The notes below the pieces were generated by a model. That model saw only the letters and a list, made by a program, of their open reading frames with translations. It was not told the origin of the DNA and searched no databases. The position numbers and the translations under genes were made by a program. A DNA stretch of 5,585 nt, taken from NCBI GenBank assembly GCA_024640585.1, contig JAHEEQ010000122.1, forward strand, positions 1 through 5,585. The letters are read 5' to 3'. Every line of letters starts with the position of its first letter. The stretch's first letter is position 1. This DNA is from Micrococcales bacterium (GTDB lineage Bacteria; Actinomycetota; Actinomycetes; S36-B12; UBA5976). Positions 5,046 through 5,585 of this stretch are shown one piece after another.

Positions 5046-5378
5046 ATGCAAAAAGAACCTATCGTTGCCTATGCCCAGCTCAACATCGAGCTTGAAAAAT
5101 CTGTTTTTTCAAATCCTGTAGCCATTGAAAAACTTCAATCCGTCTTGCATGATGCGGCCCTTGATGGTTACTCTGATGATTTCGAAATTTTCATCTCTGA
5201 AGAAAAAGGGGTCATTGGTGTCAGCGTTCCCGTAAGCGAACGTATTGGAACAGTACTTGAAGCAGGTGGCATTCTTGGCTACTGCTTACGTTCTTTTGAA
5301 GAGAGTGACATTAGCGGTGGCTCAATTTGGATGTCACTTGTGACACCAAGCGGCGAAATCATTCATTCCCCAATCTAA
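5046..5378 (+). CDS. 110-aa acidic protein of unknown function
   Basis: I do not recognise this family. GGAG (5036-5039) lies six bases before the ATG at 5046, supporting this start. The protein is strongly acidic, with 17 Asp/Glu against 6 Lys/Arg. It appears soluble: an N-terminal strand (IVAYAQLNIEL), a helix about 21-40, strands FEIFI and GVIGVSVPV (46-63), a helix and glycine turn about 65-80 (EAGGILGY), acidic FEESD (84-88), and strands SIWMSLVTPSGEIIHSPI to the end. The compact alpha/beta outline and charge recall anti-restriction, DNA-mimic or immunity proteins, but no specific motif supports any of these. It stands alone on the plus strand between two copies of the same gene tail, 4929-4959 and 5440-5470, like an inserted cargo gene. 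It faces the partial gene at the right edge. Confidence 0.8.
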   Translation: MQKEPIVAYAQLNIELEKSVFSNPVAIEKLQSVLHDAALDGYSDDFEIFISEEKGVIGVSVPVSERIGTVLEAGGILGYCLRSFEESDISGGSIWMSLVTPSGEIIHSPI

Positions 5379-5408
5379 TCAAATAATTCAGTACTGCATA
5401 GCCTTCCA

Positions 5409-5420
5409 GTCCGTTCGGAC
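5409..5420. repeat. GTCCG/CGGAC hairpin between convergent genes
   Basis: GTCCG (5409-5413) and CGGAC (5416-5420) form a 5-bp stem around TT, between the stops of the convergent 110-aa gene and the right-edge gene. On the plus strand a short T-run (TATTTT) follows about seven bases later. It may be a weak bidirectional transcript end. Confidence 0.3.
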
Positions 5421-5439
5421 AACCAATATTTTCTGAGTC

Positions 5440-5585
5440 TTAATACTCACTGGGCAGCATGATTACCCAGTACTCACCGTCCCAACAAGCAAACAGTGCG
5501 ATCGAGTGCATAGGAAAGTCTGTGTATGGGATCTCTTGACGTGCGTATTCTTTACCTCTGCCATCCTCATAGATCAACTTAGCTT
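5440..5585 (-). CDS. C-terminal part of an unknown gene (partial)
   Basis: An open frame enters from the right edge on the minus strand (first full codon at 5583) and ends at TAA 5442-5440, giving 47 residues. It starts AKLIYEDGRGKEYARQEIPY and ends FACWDGEYWVIMLPSEY. The start lies outside the window. The tail is rich in aromatic and acidic residues and looks like a small soluble domain, with likely strands at SIALFACW and EYWVIML. Its reality is supported by the silent-substitution pattern relative to the remnant at 4929-4959. I do not recognise the family. Confidence 0.65.
   Translation of the reverse strand, partial: AKLIYEDGRGKEYARQEIPYTDFPMHSIALFACWDGEYWVIMLPSEY

Noticed and set aside
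5441..5454. TAATACTCACTGGG resembles a T7 promoter, tempting next to a T7-RNAP-like enzyme
   Set aside because: It lacks the GA and TATA parts of the T7 promoter and is fully explained as the antisense of a gene tail. The copy at 4930 varies at silent codon positions, as expected for coding sequence.

Overview
The window looks like an accessory (plasmid or integrated-element) region of a Gram-negative bacterium. The genes have ordinary Shine-Dalgarno sites, moderate to low GC and are mostly of unrecognised families. No housekeeping gene, rRNA or tRNA is present, so the host cannot be named from the sequence.

Layout, left to right. (1) 1-203: gene-free or gene-edge sequence with two inverted repeats. 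One (96-149 plus a U5 run) reads as an intrinsic terminator for the leftward operon. (2) 204-2460, minus strand: a tight three-gene operon. It encodes a 535-aa polymerase of the A superfamily (the Pol I / T7 RNA polymerase fold), a 32-aa peptide starting at the base after the polymerase stop, and a 179-aa unknown protein 10 bases later. (3) 2461-2711: non-coding, with one copy of a 26-bp repeat, GC-rich hairpins and overlapping palindromes. (4) 2712-3728 (minus) and 3887-4816 (plus): two divergent genes of unknown function, 338 aa (alanine-rich) and 309 aa, sharing a 158-bp promoter region with palindromic operator-like sites. (5) 4817-5045: the second copy of the 26-bp repeat in inverted orientation, a hairpin, and a 9-codon remnant of a gene related to the one at the right edge. 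(6) 5046-5378, plus: a 110-aa very acidic unknown protein. (7) 5440-5585, minus: the C-terminal 47 residues of a gene running off the window.

The most notable content is the polymerase. It carries recognisable motifs A (D259), B (K327-x7-F335-G336) and C (H449-D450), but no exonuclease or 5'-nuclease domain, and lacks the usual steric-gate Glu after motif A. It resembles in outline the compact polymerases known from mobile elements and small DNA viruses (the TV-Pol type), which were proposed to combine primase and polymerase activity. A perfect 26-bp inverted repeat (2504-2529 and 4884-4909) brackets the two divergent genes, and each copy faces outward, one toward the polymerase operon and the other toward the 110-aa gene. 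A reasonable inference is a small replicative or mobile module: polymerase operon plus a two-gene helper segment, with the repeats acting as ends, origins or shared control sites. No recombinase, transposase, helicase or classical Rep protein is visible, so this remains a hypothesis.
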